Shown here: piece by piece, positions 8,235 to 17,474 of the stretch | Layout of the letters: the number at the start of each line of letters is the position of its first letter | Position numbering within the stretch: the stretch's first letter is position 1 | DNA from: Hydrogenophaga sp. NFH-34 | Lineage (GTDB): Bacteria > Pseudomonadota > Gammaproteobacteria > Burkholderiales > Burkholderiaceae_C | Direction: 5' to 3' | Length of the DNA stretch: 64,000 bases | Assembly: GCF_021401345.1 (NCBI RefSeq) | Contig: NZ_JACBGE010000008.1 | Span: 121,548 to 185,547 of the forward strand | Notes under the pieces: model-generated | Told to the model about the DNA's origin: nothing | Seen by the model: the letters and a program-made list of their open reading frames with translations, nothing else | Databases searched by the model: none | Program-made: the position numbers and the translations under genes

Positions 8235-9262
8235 GTGATACCCCTGTTTTCCAGAAAGTGGCCATCGTGGGCGTCGGCGCCATCGGCGGCCTGTTCGCCG
8301 GCTGGCTCGGCTCGCGCCTGCCGGCCGGGCAGATCCAGCTTTCGGCCGTGGCACGCGGCAACACGCTACGCACCTTGCGCGATCAGGGCCTGACCTGGGT
8401 CGATGGCGATGGTGCCGAACACCGCGTGCCGGTGAACGCCAGCGACGACCCGGCCAGCCTGGGCGTGCAGGACCTGGTGATCGTTTCGGTCAAGGGCCCG
8501 GCCATGCCCGTGGTCGCGCCCGCCGTGCGCGCGCTCATGGGGCCCAACACCGTGGTGCTGGTCGCCATGAACGGCGTGCCCTGGTGGTTCTTCGACGGCC
8601 TGCCGGGCGAAGCCGCGGGCCTGCAATTGAATGCGGTCGATCCCGGTGGCGCGACCGCTGCGCGCGTCCCTACGTCGCAAGTCATCGGCTGCGTGGTGCA
8701 CGCCAGCGCCGCCGCGCCCCAGCCCGCGCGCATCGAACGCATCAAGAACAACCAGCTCATCATCGGCGAGCCTGCAGGCGGCGTGACCCCGCGCGTGCAG
8801 GCCGTGGCCGATCTGCTGGGCGCGGCCGGTTTCGGCGTCACGGTCAGCGACCGGATCCAGCGCGACATCTGGTTCAAGCTCTGGGGCAACATGACCATGA
8901 ACCCGGTCTCGGCCATCACCGGCGCGCCCTGCGACCGCATCCTCGACGACGAACTCGTGCGCGGCTTCTGCAGCGCCGTGATGCGCGAGGCGCAGGCCAT
9001 CGGCGCGCGCATCGGCATTCCCATCGACCAGAACCCCGAAGACCGCCACGCCGTCACCCGCAAGCTCGGCTCGTTCAAGACCTCGATGCTGCAGGACGTG
9101 GAAGCCGGCCGCCCCATCGAGCTCGACGCCCTGGTCGGCGCCGTGCGCGAGATCGGCCAGCACCTGGGCGAAGCCACGCCGAACATGGACGCGCTCATGG
9201 GCCTGACCCGTTTGGCCGGGCAAATGCGCGGCCTCTACCCCGAACCGACCCAGACACCATGA
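8231..9262 (+). CDS. Ketopantoate reductase-like oxidoreductase (PanE/ApbA family)
   Basis: 343 residues. An N-terminal Rossmann fold has GVGAIG at 14-19, and the C-terminal all-helical PanE-type domain includes [15 protein letters not shown]. The family reduces 2-oxo acids with NADPH. The gene overlaps the aldolase by ATGA and hpaI by ATGA, so it is embedded in the hpa operon. A second panE for pantothenate would be odd here; reduction of an oxo-acid intermediate is more likely but unproven. Confidence 0.8.
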   Translation: MSDTPVFQKVAIVGVGAIGGLFAGWLGSRLPAGQIQLSAVARGNTLRTLRDQGLTWVDGDGAEHRVPVNASDDPASLGVQDLVIVSVKGPAMPVVAPAVRALMGPNTVVLVAMNGVPWWFFDGLPGEAAGLQLNAVDPGGATAARVPTSQVIGCVVHASAAAPQPARIERIKNNQLIIGEPAGGVTPRVQAVADLLGAAGFGVTVSDRIQRDIWFKLWGNMTMNPVSAITGAPCDRILDDELVRGFCSAVMREAQAIGARIGIPIDQNPEDRHAVTRKLGSFKTSMLQDVEAGRPIELDALVGAVREIGQHLGEATPNMDALMGLTRLAGQMRGLYPEPTQTP

Positions 9263-10068
9263 AGATCCCCCAGAACGCCTTCCGCGACGCCCTGAAAGCC
9301 GGCCGGCCGCAGATCGGCTGCTGGGTCGGCTTCGCCAGCCCCGACGTGGCCGAGGCCCTGGCCGGCTGCGGTTTTGACTGGTTGCTGATCGATGGCGAGC
9401 ACGCGCCCAACGATCCGCGCAGCGTGCTCGAACAGCTGCGCGCCGTCGCGCCCTATGCAGCCACACACCCGGTGGTGCGCGCGGTCGAAGGCAACGTGGC
9501 CCTGGTCAAACAGTACCTCGACATCGGCGCGCAGACCCTGCTGATCCCGATGATCGACACCGCCGAACAGGCCGCGCTCATGGTCCAGGCCATGCGCTAC
9601 CCGCCCGAAGGCATCCGCGGCATGGGCGCGGCGCTCGCGCGCGCCTCGCGCTGGAACCAGGTCGACGACTACCTGAACCAGGCGAATGACCAGATGTGCC
9701 TGCTGGTGCAGGCCGAGACCGTGACCGCGGTGAACAACCTGAAGGCCATCGCCGAGACCGAGGGTGTGGACGGCGTGTTCTTCGGCCCGGCCGACCTCTC
9801 GGCCAGCATGGGCCACCGCGGCCAGCCCGGCCACCCCGCCGTGCAGAAAGTGATTCTGGAAGGCCTTGCCACCGTGCGCGCCGCCGGCAAGGCCGCCGGC
9901 ATCCTCGCCACCGACCCGGCGCTGGCGCAGCAGTACCTCTACGCGGGCGCGCTGTTCGTGGCGGTGGGGGTGGACACGACGCTGCTGGTGAAGGCGGCGA
10001 GCAGCCTTGTTCAGCGGTTCAGCGCGGGCGCCACCAAGGGGCCGGCTTCGCCTTCGGGCGGGTACTGA
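9259..10068 (+). CDS. hpaI: HpaI, 4-hydroxy-2-oxoheptanedioate aldolase
   Basis: 269-residue class II pyruvate aldolase. The catalytic histidine is in IDGEHAPND; metal ligands lie in VQAETV and [12 protein letters not shown]. It splits 4-hydroxy-2-oxoheptanedioate into pyruvate and succinate semialdehyde, the last step of the pathway. It overlaps the preceding gene by four bases. Its 3' third is repeated as a decayed copy at about 10650-10905. Confidence 0.92.
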   Translation: MKIPQNAFRDALKAGRPQIGCWVGFASPDVAEALAGCGFDWLLIDGEHAPNDPRSVLEQLRAVAPYAATHPVVRAVEGNVALVKQYLDIGAQTLLIPMIDTAEQAALMVQAMRYPPEGIRGMGAALARASRWNQVDDYLNQANDQMCLLVQAETVTAVNNLKAIAETEGVDGVFFGPADLSASMGHRGQPGHPAVQKVILEGLATVRAAGKAAGILATDPALAQQYLYAGALFVAVGVDTTLLVKAASSLVQRFSAGATKGPASPSGGY

Positions 10069-10087
10069 GCGCCAACTTGGCGCCAAA

Positions 10088-10132
10088 TCTGAAGAAAAAA
10101 TCTTCGAGGCCTCGGTTTCTGAAGAAAAAATC
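10088..10132. repeat. Two direct copies of a 15-base A-rich motif between convergent genes
   Basis: TCTGAAGAAAAAATC occurs at 10088-10102 and again at 10118-10132. A partial form (TCTGAAGATTTC) follows near 10138. The repeats lie between hpaI and the VOC gene, which point towards each other. On the minus strand they give T-runs behind CGAGGCCTCG, so weak transcription termination is possible. Confidence 0.5.
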
Positions 10133-10159
10133 GGGCGTCTGAAGATTTCTTCTCGCCAC

Positions 10160-10573
10160 TTACTCGGGCAGGTGGCAGACGGCTTCGATGTTGTTGCCCT
10201 CGGGGTCGATCACGAAGGCGCCGTAGTAGTTGGGGTGGTAGTCCGGGCGCAGGCCGGGCGCGCCGTTGTCTTTGCCGCCAGCGGCCAGGGCAGCCTTGTA
10301 GAAGGCGTCCACTTGTGCGCGGCTGCTGGCGCGCCACGTCAGATGGCAACCCGATGTGGCCGGTGGCCCGCCGTAGGGCGAAGGCCCGTCGATGAACCAC
10401 ACGTCGGCCTTCTTGCCGTCGGGCTCGGCGGCGTCCGGGTAGGCAAAGCCGACCATGTTGGAACCGTAGTTCCCTTCAAAGCAGACGCTGTAGCCCAGCG
10501 GCGCCAGGGCCGCGCTGTAGAAGGCCTTGGCCTTGGCGATGTCTGTCACGCGAAACGTCATGTGGTCGAGCAT
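10160..10573 (-). CDS. VOC (glyoxalase/bleomycin-resistance) family protein
   Basis: 137 residues with paired beta-alpha-beta-beta-beta units: the protein starts MLDHMTFRVTDIAKAKAFY and ends in DPEGNNIEAVCH, the two typical metal-site regions of VOC proteins. Such small members include glyoxalases and lactoylglutathione lyase-like enzymes. It converges with hpaI. No substrate can be read from the sequence. Confidence 0.8.
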   Translation of the reverse strand: MLDHMTFRVTDIAKAKAFYSAALAPLGYSVCFEGNYGSNMVGFAYPDAAEPDGKKADVWFIDGPSPYGGPPATSGCHLTWRASSRAQVDAFYKAALAAGGKDNGAPGLRPDYHPNYYGAFVIDPEGNNIEAVCHLPE

Positions 10574-10649
10574 GGTGGGGTCCTTGGGTGGGGGTATTTG
10601 GTGTGCAAGATGGCACTACAAAACTGTACATGCATACAGTTATTTGTGG

Positions 10650-10905
10650 AAGGATCTTGCGCATTCAACCCGGCCATGCCGAAGTGCAGGGGGCCATCCC
10701 TGACGGCGTCGCCACTGTGCGCGCTGCCGGCATCTTCGCCACCAACCCCGCGCGGGTGCAGCAGTACCTCTATGCGGGCGCGCTGTTCGCTGCGGTTAGG
10801 GGGTGGATACGACGCTATTGGTGAAGGCCGCCAGTGCCTAGGCTCTGCGCTTCAACGGTGCGGTTACCAGCAGCGTGACCTCGGTGTCGGGTGGATATTG
10901 GGCGG
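10650..10905 (+). pseudogene. Decayed copy of the 3' end of hpaI
   Basis: Translation in one frame gives QPGHAEVQ, then GVATVRAAG, then [13 protein letters not shown], which line up with [17 protein letters not shown] and [13 protein letters not shown] of HpaI at its residues ~195-245. Nucleotide similarity continues in another frame (ACGACGCTATTGGTGAAGGC) up to the position of the hpaI stop. A short internal deletion and a frameshift are visible. There is no start region, so this is a non-functional remnant of a tandem duplication or of a lost second hpaI. Confidence 0.75.
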
Positions 10906-11245
10906 TTGACGATCTTCCGTTGGCTGCTTGTGCCGAAGCCGCGTCAACTTCGGGCTATTCCTACTGCGCGCTGAGACAGGGGAACAGGCTGACTGCGGCC
11001 GGTCAGGTCTTTCATTCGTTTGACAGCAACCGTCACAAGCGGACATTCACTTAGCAGGATCTCAAACAACAGACCTTCTACCCGCGCCAGTCGCCAAAAT
11101 GAAGCTATGGGTGTACAGATTCGACACACTGTTCTCCTTCAGCACAATGAACTGAAAGATGTCATGGAGGATGCATGGCTCATGCGCACTTGCTCTTACT
11201 ATCTGTGGCGTTGCACCCGTCAGAACAGCTATTTGGAAACACCCC

Positions 11246-11704
11246 ATGCGGCGCTTCACCATCACCATCGATGACGATCTGGACGATACGTTTGGAGCCC
11301 ACATGGTATCCCGGGGATACGCCAACCGTTCCGAGGCGGTGCGTGACCTGATCCGCGAGGAGATGAACAAGGAGCATGCCCAGCAGCATCCGGCAGACCC
11401 CTGCGTTGCGGTCATGTCCTATCTGTACGTGCCGCAGCAGCGCAGTCTGGCGCTGCGTCTGATCGAGCTGCAGCGAGACAACGCGGGGTTGATCGATTCC
11501 TGCACTGCGACGCAGGTGAACGAGGAGCTGCGCATGGAGGTGCAGTTGCTGCGAGGGCGCGTCTCCGAGGTGCGCGCCTACGCCTGGTCGGTGGTCAGCC
11601 TGCCAGGCGTCACGCACGGCGAGGTGCAACTGCGGGTGGCACAAGGCGCCTTGCGCGACAACTTCATCCCGGCGGCCAACCTGCCGCTGCCCAGGAAGCG
11701 TTGA
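11246..11704 (+). CDS. NikR-like ribbon-helix-helix regulator lacking the nickel ligands
   Basis: 152 residues. The N-terminal RHH domain (RRFTITIDDDL, then RGYANRSEAVRDLIRE) is a clear NikR match, followed by an ACT-like C-terminal domain (AVMSYLYVP, VSLPGVTHGEVQL). The four nickel ligands of E. coli NikR (H76, H87, H89, C95) align here with R, A, Q and R, so the high-affinity site is absent. It converges on an ABC importer of the Nik/Opp type and is the obvious candidate regulator for it. Its signal, if any, must differ from Ni(II) at the classic site. Confidence 0.8.
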   Translation: MRRFTITIDDDLDDTFGAHMVSRGYANRSEAVRDLIREEMNKEHAQQHPADPCVAVMSYLYVPQQRSLALRLIELQRDNAGLIDSCTATQVNEELRMEVQLLRGRVSEVRAYAWSVVSLPGVTHGEVQLRVAQGALRDNFIPAANLPLPRKR

Positions 11705-11725
11705 CGAGGCCTCAGGCGCTGCGGC

Positions 11726-12322
11726 TCAGATGGGCTGCATCCGCGCGCCGATGGCTTTTAGCAAAGCGTCGTCGTGGCTGATGGCGATGATGCCCAGACC
11801 CGTGCGGCGCATCAGGTCCAGCAGGGCGTGCCAGATCTGCGCCTGGGTGATGGCGTCGTGCATGGCGGTCAGTTCGTCAGCGATCAACACGCGCAGGCCC
11901 GGCACAAAGGCTCGCGCGATCGACAGACGCTGCAGCTCACCTCCTGACAACTCGTGCGGGTAACGCGCCAGCCAGTCGCGCCGCGCCCCCAGGGTGTCCA
12001 GCACCGAGCCGTCCACACCGTTCGGAAAGGCGTCACCCAGCTTCACCCGGGGGTTGAAGGCCAGCTCGGCGTTCTGCAGCACCAGTTGCACCGGGTGCGG
12101 CCGGCCCCAGCGCAGGGGTTGCAAGGCCTGACCGTCCAGCAATACCTCGCCGCGTTGCAGCGGCAGGTGACCTGCCAGCAGCCGGGCGAGGGTGGACTTG
12201 CCGCGCCCTGAGGGCGCACGCACGCCCACCACTTCACCCGGCGCCACATGCAACGACACGCCGTCCAGCGTCGGGGTGGCGCTGCCGGACCAGCAGTGAT
12301 GAATGTTCCGGGCCTCAAGCAT
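11726..12322 (-). CDS. NikE-type ABC transporter ATPase
   Basis: 198 residues, short for the family. Walker A is APSGRGKST (first G replaced by A), the Q-loop lies in LQNAELAF, the signature is LSGGELQR, Walker B is VLIADE and the H-loop SHDD. It is the last gene of a five-gene importer operon. The ATG at 12322 overlaps the upstream ATPase by 8 bases. It powers uptake of nickel, a metal-chelate or an oligopeptide together with its partner ATPase. Confidence 0.85.
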   Translation of the reverse strand: MLEARNIHHCWSGSATPTLDGVSLHVAPGEVVGVRAPSGRGKSTLARLLAGHLPLQRGEVLLDGQALQPLRWGRPHPVQLVLQNAELAFNPRVKLGDAFPNGVDGSVLDTLGARRDWLARYPHELSGGELQRLSIARAFVPGLRVLIADELTAMHDAITQAQIWHALLDLMRRTGLGIIAISHDDALLKAIGARMQPI

Positions 12323-13148
12323 GGAGGGGTTCCTCACGCGGTGCGGCAACCTGCACGGTTGGGTCGCTGGTCCCCGGCAGCTGAAACCCCAGTTGTGGCA
12401 GTGCGCGGCGCAGGTCGCGGGTGTAGGCCTCGGTCACGCGCCCGACCATGAAGTCATCGGCTTCGACCGACTCCACACAGCGCCCCGCATCCAGCACGAC
12501 AAAACGGTCGGCCACCGCCGTCAGCGCCGCCAGGTCGTGGCTGATGACCAGCACCGTGCGACCCTGATCGGCCAGCCCACGCAGGTACTCCAGGCTCTGG
12601 CTGCTGGCCTGCGCGTCCAGCCCGGTGGTGGGCTCGTCCGCTATCAGCAACTGTGCCTGTGCGACCGTCGCCATGGCGGTCAGCACCCGGCGCGCCATGC
12701 CGCCCGACAGCTCGTGCGGAAAGTTCCGCTGTGCCACCGCGCCCAGTCCGTAGCGTTTCAGTTCCTCCGTCGCCAACGCAGTCGCCGCGGACCGTCCCGC
12801 GGCCTGCGCCGCCCAGGCCACCTGGCGCCGCGCCCGCGCGCTCGGGTCCAGGTAGGTCAGTGCCTGCGGCACCAGGGCCACGCTGCGGCCGCGCAGCAGG
12901 CGCTGGCGCGCGGCGGTCAGGGGTTCACCCTGCCAGCGCATGGCGCCCGTCACCTGGGCCGTGGGTGGCAGGATGCCCAGCACCGCGTGCGCCAGCAGGC
13001 TCTTGCCAGCACCGCTGGCTCCCACCAGCGCCACGACTTCACCCGGGCGGGCGCGCAGGCTCACGTCGCGCAGCGGTTCGCTGGCGATGCGGCGGAACCA
13101 GCCCGCGTACCGCACAAAGCCCACCGACAGCTTGTCAATTTCCAGCAT
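12315..13148 (-). CDS. NikD-type ABC transporter ATPase
   Basis: 277 residues with GASGAGKS (Walker A), ELSGGMARR (signature), LLIADEPTTGLD (Walker B) and SHDL (H-loop). It pairs with the NikE-type ATPase downstream. It starts three bases after the permease stop, consistent with one operon from 16617 down to 11726. Confidence 0.88.
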   Translation of the reverse strand: MLEIDKLSVGFVRYAGWFRRIASEPLRDVSLRARPGEVVALVGASGAGKSLLAHAVLGILPPTAQVTGAMRWQGEPLTAARQRLLRGRSVALVPQALTYLDPSARARRQVAWAAQAAGRSAATALATEELKRYGLGAVAQRNFPHELSGGMARRVLTAMATVAQAQLLIADEPTTGLDAQASSQSLEYLRGLADQGRTVLVISHDLAALTAVADRFVVLDAGRCVESVEADDFMVGRVTEAYTRDLRRALPQLGFQLPGTSDPTVQVAAPREEPLHA

Positions 13149-13151
13149 GCT

Positions 13152-14012
13152 TCACTCCTGCGCGCGGCGCGGATCGGTCACCAGGCGCAGGGCCGAGCCC
13201 ACGCGCTCAAAACTCAGCACCATCAGCATCAGGCACAGGCCGGGCCAAAGACCCAGCCACCAGTAGCCCGCACTGAGCGTGCGCATGGCCTCGGACAGCA
13301 GAATGCCGATGGCCGGCAGGTGCGGCTCCAGCCCGAAGCCCAGGAAGCTCAGCCCGGCCTCGTGCAGGATCGCATGCGGGAACAGCAGCACGCCGCCGAC
13401 CAGCGCCTGCGGCAGCACGTGGGGCAGCAGGTGGCGCCACACGATGTGGGCGCGCGATGCGCCCAGCTGCCGGGTGACAACGATGTAGTCCTGTGCCAGC
13501 ACCTGGCGCACCTCAGTGCGCACCACACGTGCCAGCGTGGGCCAGTGCGAGAGCACCACCGCAATGATCACGCCTCGTGTACCCCCGCCCAGCGCGAAGG
13601 ACAGCAGCACCAGCAGCACGAGGTGCGGGATGGCGGTCACCAGATCGATCAGCACGCCCACGGCCGCATCGAGCCGGCGATGCAGCGCGGCCAGCACGCC
13701 CAGGCACACCGCCAGCAGGGTCGCCAGCGTGGCCGAAGCCAGGCCCACCTGCAGACTCAGCGCCAGGCCCTTGAGGGTGCGGGTGAACACGTCGCGGCCC
13801 AGCGGGTCGGTACCGAACCAATGGCCGGGACCGGGCGGCAGGCTGCGCGCGTCCAGATGGGTGTGCAGACCTTCGTCCGGCCAGAGGGCTGCGCCCACGG
13901 CGATGCTGATCAACAGGGCCAGGGCCAGCGCGGTACCGGTGAGCATGGCCCAGCGATGGCCGGTGCGGGACACCGGCACGGCGGCAACCGAGTTCAGCGT
14001 GGCGGTGTTCAT
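13152..14012 (-). CDS. NikC-type ABC transporter permease
   Basis: 286-residue inner-membrane protein with about six hydrophobic segments, beginning with one near the N-terminus (MLTGTALALALLISIAVG). The DppC/NikC features are present: GTDPLGRDVFTR early in the protein and an EAA-type loop near VRTEVRQVLAQDYI. It overlaps the NikB-type gene by ATGA. It forms the transport channel with that partner. Confidence 0.88.
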   Translation of the reverse strand: MNTATLNSVAAVPVSRTGHRWAMLTGTALALALLISIAVGAALWPDEGLHTHLDARSLPPGPGHWFGTDPLGRDVFTRTLKGLALSLQVGLASATLATLLAVCLGVLAALHRRLDAAVGVLIDLVTAIPHLVLLVLLSFALGGGTRGVIIAVVLSHWPTLARVVRTEVRQVLAQDYIVVTRQLGASRAHIVWRHLLPHVLPQALVGGVLLFPHAILHEAGLSFLGFGLEPHLPAIGILLSEAMRTLSAGYWWLGLWPGLCLMLMVLSFERVGSALRLVTDPRRAQE

Positions 14013-15025
14013 GTGCGGCGCTCCATGGCGGCGCGCTGGCGCGGATCGATCAGCAGCAACAGTGCGTCGGCCAGTGCGTTGCCGGCGAAGACGAACAAGG
14101 CCGCCATCACCGCGATGCCCAGCAGCAACGGCGCGTCGGCTCGCGTGCCAGCCTGCACCACCGCCTGGCCCAGCCCGGGATAGGAGAACACCGTTTCGGC
14201 CAGCAGCGAGCCACCGAACAGTTCGCCCAGGTGCGCAAACTGCAGCGTGATGGCCGGCAGGGCCGCGTTGCGCAGCGCATGCCGGCGCGCGGCTTGCCAG
14301 CGCGTCGCACCCTGCGCATAGGCCAGGGTCGCGTAGTCGCTGGTCAGCACCTCGCGCACCTTGTCGCGGGTGTGCAGCGTGACCTGCGCCACCCCGAGCA
14401 GCCCCAGCGCGATGGCGGGCAGCAACAGGTGCTGAAGCCGTTGGCCCAGTGTGACCTCCTCAGGCAACAGGCCCGGCGGCGCGGCGCAGCAGGTGGGAGC
14501 CCAGGCCAGCGCCACGGCAAACACATTGAGCAGCACGATGGCCAGCCAGAAGGTGGGCGCCGAGGCCAGCATGAAGGCGTAGCTGCGGATGGCGCGGTCC
14601 AGCCAGCCGCCTTCGTGCACCCCGGCGACCATGCCCAGGCCGAAGCCCAGCGTGCCCGCCAGCAGCCAGGCCATGCCCATCAGCGCCAGCGAGGCGCCGG
14701 CCCGTTCCATCAGCACCTCGGCCACCGGCCGCTGGTAGATCATCGACTGGCCCAGATCGCCCTGCAGGGCGTTGCCCGCCCACTTGGCAAAGCGCTCGGG
14801 CGCCGGGTCGTTCAGCCCCCACTTGGCCTCGATGGCCGGCCGCTGTTCGGGCGAGACGCGCAGCAGCTCTTCACCGACCAGCGCCCGCACCGGGTCGATG
14901 GGCGAGAGCGTGACCAGGGTGAACACGCCCGCGCACACCAGCGGCAACAGCCACAGCAACCGCAGGCCGCGCCAGACCAGCCAGCGCGGCCAGAAGCGGT
15001 GTCCGGTGTTCAACGGCAGGTCCAC
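14009..15025 (-). CDS. NikB-type ABC transporter permease
   Basis: 338-residue DppB/NikB-family permease with an N-terminal membrane segment (LRLLWLLPLVCAGVFTLV) and the EAA loop region VREVLTSDYATLAYAQG. The 5' end overlaps the 3' end of the binding-protein gene by 16 bases. It is the second channel subunit. Confidence 0.88.
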   Translation of the reverse strand: MDLPLNTGHRFWPRWLVWRGLRLLWLLPLVCAGVFTLVTLSPIDPVRALVGEELLRVSPEQRPAIEAKWGLNDPAPERFAKWAGNALQGDLGQSMIYQRPVAEVLMERAGASLALMGMAWLLAGTLGFGLGMVAGVHEGGWLDRAIRSYAFMLASAPTFWLAIVLLNVFAVALAWAPTCCAAPPGLLPEEVTLGQRLQHLLLPAIALGLLGVAQVTLHTRDKVREVLTSDYATLAYAQGATRWQAARRHALRNAALPAITLQFAHLGELFGGSLLAETVFSYPGLGQAVVQAGTRADAPLLLGIAVMAALFVFAGNALADALLLLIDPRQRAAMERRT

Positions 15026-16617
15026 TTCCAGGTTTCCAGGTTCCAGGCGATGGGCAGGCCGTGACCATGGGGTTCGATCTGGCGCGGGCCGATGTCCAGG
15101 CAGTTGCTCACGAAGTAGACGTGGTCCAGGTTCACCAGCCAGGCCCAGGCGGCGTCACCGCGCATGCCAAAACCGGTCTTGCCGTCCCACATGGCGTTTT
15201 TCCAGTGCGGGATGGAAGCCTCGAACGAGGCCGACTTCTGCGCCGCGTCCAGGTGCTGGTTGACCACCGGGTTGTCGTAGAAGCCGGTGTTGTAGAAGCC
15301 CTTGCCGGCGTTGCTGCCGTGGTAGAGCTGCGCGATCTCCAGCGGGTCGTGGCTGCCCCAGCCAAACACCACCGGCATGCTGTGGGCCTGCGGCATGATT
15401 TCGTCCCAGCTCTTGCCCGAGGGTTCGATACGGATGCCCAGCGGACGCACCATGTCGGCCACAGCCAGCGCCAGCGCCTGGCGCTCCTGCCGCCCCGCCG
15501 GGTACAGCAGGGTGAAGCGGGCCGGCACACCGTTTTTCTCCAGCACGCCGTCGCCATCGCTGTCACGCCATCCGGCCTTGGCCAACAGGGCCTTGGCACC
15601 GGCCAGGTCACCGTCGGGCAGGCGCGCGGCGGGGTTGTCCCAGGCCAGGCCGTCGGCCACGCCCCAGGCTGGCGTGGCAAAGCCGTTGAGCGCGCCTTCG
15701 GCCAGTTTCTTGCGGTCCACCGCGATGTTGATCGCCTGGCGGATCGCCGGGTCCGAGGTGACCGGGTTGCCGATGGGCGCGCCCTTTTCGGTCTTGCGGC
15801 CGGTCACGGGCTGCATCGGGAAGGCCAGTCCGCGGTTGTCTACGGTCTTGGCGGCCAAGCGCTTCATGCCGGCCGGCACCTCCTTGCCCAGGGCGGGCGG
15901 CACGGCGGCCACGTCAAGCTGGCCCGAGCGCGCGGCGGCGAAGGTGGCGTCTTCACCGGTGAACAGCCAGGTGATGCGCTCGAACGGTGAGCGGGTGCCG
16001 TAGTAGTGCGGGTTGGGCGCCATGATCACCTGCTGTCCGGGCGTCATCGACACGAACTGGAACGGGCCGGAGCCGAGTGGCGCCTTGGCGTAGTTCGCAC
16101 CGTAGGCGTGCGCCGGCAGGATGCCCAGCGACACCATCATCTGAACGAAGGTGATGCGAGGCGTCTTGAGCACGAAGACCACGGTCTGGTCATCGGGCGT
16201 GTCCACACGGTCCATGAATGTCAGGTCCAGCGTGCCAGCGGCGTTCTTGGCGGTGTCGTAGGTGAACTTCACATCCTTGGCCGTCAGGGGGTGGCCATCC
16301 GAGAACTTCACACCCGGGCGCAGCTTGACCGTCCAGCGCAGACGGTCAGCAGACACCGACCAGTCGGTGGCCAGGTCGGCCACCAGCTTGAGGTCGGCGT
16401 CACGTTTGAGCAGGGTCGACTGGAACAGCAGCGGACCATGTTCGCCCCAGCCCTTGATGGGATCAAAACCGTCTTCCGGCTCGGCGCCCATGGCCAGCAC
16501 CAGGCTCTTCTTGGCCTGGGCCTCAGCGGGCAGTGACAGCGTGAGGGCAGACACGCCGACAACACCCAGCAGGGCAGCGGCAACGGCGGATCGGATCCGG
16601 AAGGCGGGTCGGGACAT
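15010..16617 (-). CDS. NikA-type periplasmic binding protein (SBP_bac_5)
   Basis: 535 residues with a signal peptide ending about AEAQA at residue 35, then a family 5 solute-binding protein (VLAMGAEPEDGFDPIKGWG, LRPGVKFSDGHPLTAKDV). The family binds nickel-chelates, metallophores or peptides. Proximity to a NikR-like gene favours a metal or metal complex, but the ligand is inference. The start at 16617 was chosen because the signal peptide begins there. A palindromic site lies 49 bases upstream. Confidence 0.87.
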   Translation of the reverse strand: MSRPAFRIRSAVAAALLGVVGVSALTLSLPAEAQAKKSLVLAMGAEPEDGFDPIKGWGEHGPLLFQSTLLKRDADLKLVADLATDWSVSADRLRWTVKLRPGVKFSDGHPLTAKDVKFTYDTAKNAAGTLDLTFMDRVDTPDDQTVVFVLKTPRITFVQMMVSLGILPAHAYGANYAKAPLGSGPFQFVSMTPGQQVIMAPNPHYYGTRSPFERITWLFTGEDATFAAARSGQLDVAAVPPALGKEVPAGMKRLAAKTVDNRGLAFPMQPVTGRKTEKGAPIGNPVTSDPAIRQAINIAVDRKKLAEGALNGFATPAWGVADGLAWDNPAARLPDGDLAGAKALLAKAGWRDSDGDGVLEKNGVPARFTLLYPAGRQERQALALAVADMVRPLGIRIEPSGKSWDEIMPQAHSMPVVFGWGSHDPLEIAQLYHGSNAGKGFYNTGFYDNPVVNQHLDAAQKSASFEASIPHWKNAMWDGKTGFGMRGDAAWAWLVNLDHVYFVSNCLDIGPRQIEPHGHGLPIAWNLETWKWTCR

Positions 16618-16665
16618 ACGGCGCTCCAGAAAGAAAAGAATGTGAAAAGCAGAACCGAAGTATGA

Positions 16666-16687
16666 CAGATTACATATTCGTAATCTG
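16666..16687. promoter_or_regulatory. Inverted repeat upstream of the Nik-type importer, probable operator
   Basis: CAGATTAC (16666-16673) and GTAATCTG (16680-16687) are perfect 8-base arms around ATATTC. It stands directly upstream of the binding-protein gene, in a small AT-rich patch. The NikR-like RHH protein encoded at the far end of the operon is the best candidate binder. The arms differ from the E. coli NikR box (GTATGA), although GTATGA itself occurs at 16660-16665. Confidence 0.55.
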
Positions 16688-16878
16688 CATGGCACCCATC
16701 AAACAGCTTGAGAGCTGTGGCGTTGCTGGCGTAGGCGGAGTGTGAGAAAGAGCCACCGGTGCGCCAGGTGGTATACCGAGTGAGGGTGATCTCTTCGCCA
16801 TGGCGACTTGACCCAAAGCAACATGGAGGAATCTCATGGGCGCAAGCTGTCTGTTCCTCAACTCGATGGGAGACCATC

Positions 16879-17404
16879 ATGGGTAGCTTCGTTCGTCGTG
16901 AGCCTTGGAACAAAGGGAAGATCGTTGGGCAGAAAGCGCCTTCAAGCTGAAGGACATTTGGGCGCTGCGCGTGCGCCTTCAGATGCAAGGTCGTGTACGG
17001 GAGCTGGCGCTGTTCAATCTCGGCATTGACAGCAAACTGTGGGGGTGTGACCTCGTGGCCCTCAAGGTGCGTGACGATTGCCACGGAGATCAGATGGCCA
17101 CGCGAGCCATCGTCATGCAGCACAAGACGCAGCGACCGGTGCAATGCGAGATCACCGCAGCAACCAGGGATGCGCTGCAGGCATGGATCAAGCAGGCTGC
17201 TTTGAGATCGGATGATTTTCTGTCCCCAACAGGTCGCACGAATCGCCCTATCTGGGAGCCCGGCAGTACGCTCGCATTCTTGGGCATTGGGTGGATGAAC
17301 TGGGGTTGGATCGTGCCGACGATGGTAGGCACTCCATGCGACGGAGAAAGCCGGCCGTTCAGGCGGTTTTCTCGGCTTGGTCGCGGCAGCGACCCGTCTG
17401 ATTG
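16879..17404 (+). pseudogene. Tyrosine recombinase (phage-type integrase) remnant
   Basis: Pieces of one integrase read in successive frames: GKIVGQKAP from the ATG at 16879, then after a one-base loss KLKDIWALRV, LALFNLGIDSKL and AIVMQHKTQRPVQ, then after a second shift YARILGHWVDELGLDRAD and HSMRRRK. The last piece holds the catalytic R of the H-x-x-R box (HSMRR), and the rest of the catalytic domain, including the Tyr, is missing. It is non-functional and marks former mobile DNA. Confidence 0.8.
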
Positions 17405-17474
17405 ATCTCCGAGGCAAACTTGGGGCGCCTTTTCACCCTGCAGCGACCGCAGATGGCGCCTCATGCGCCCAGGA

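Noticed and set aside
12303..14183. Long plus-strand open frame (626 codons) opposite the importer genes
   Set aside because: Gln/His/Arg-rich and without any recognisable domain; the minus strand carries clear ABC transporter genes with overlaps.
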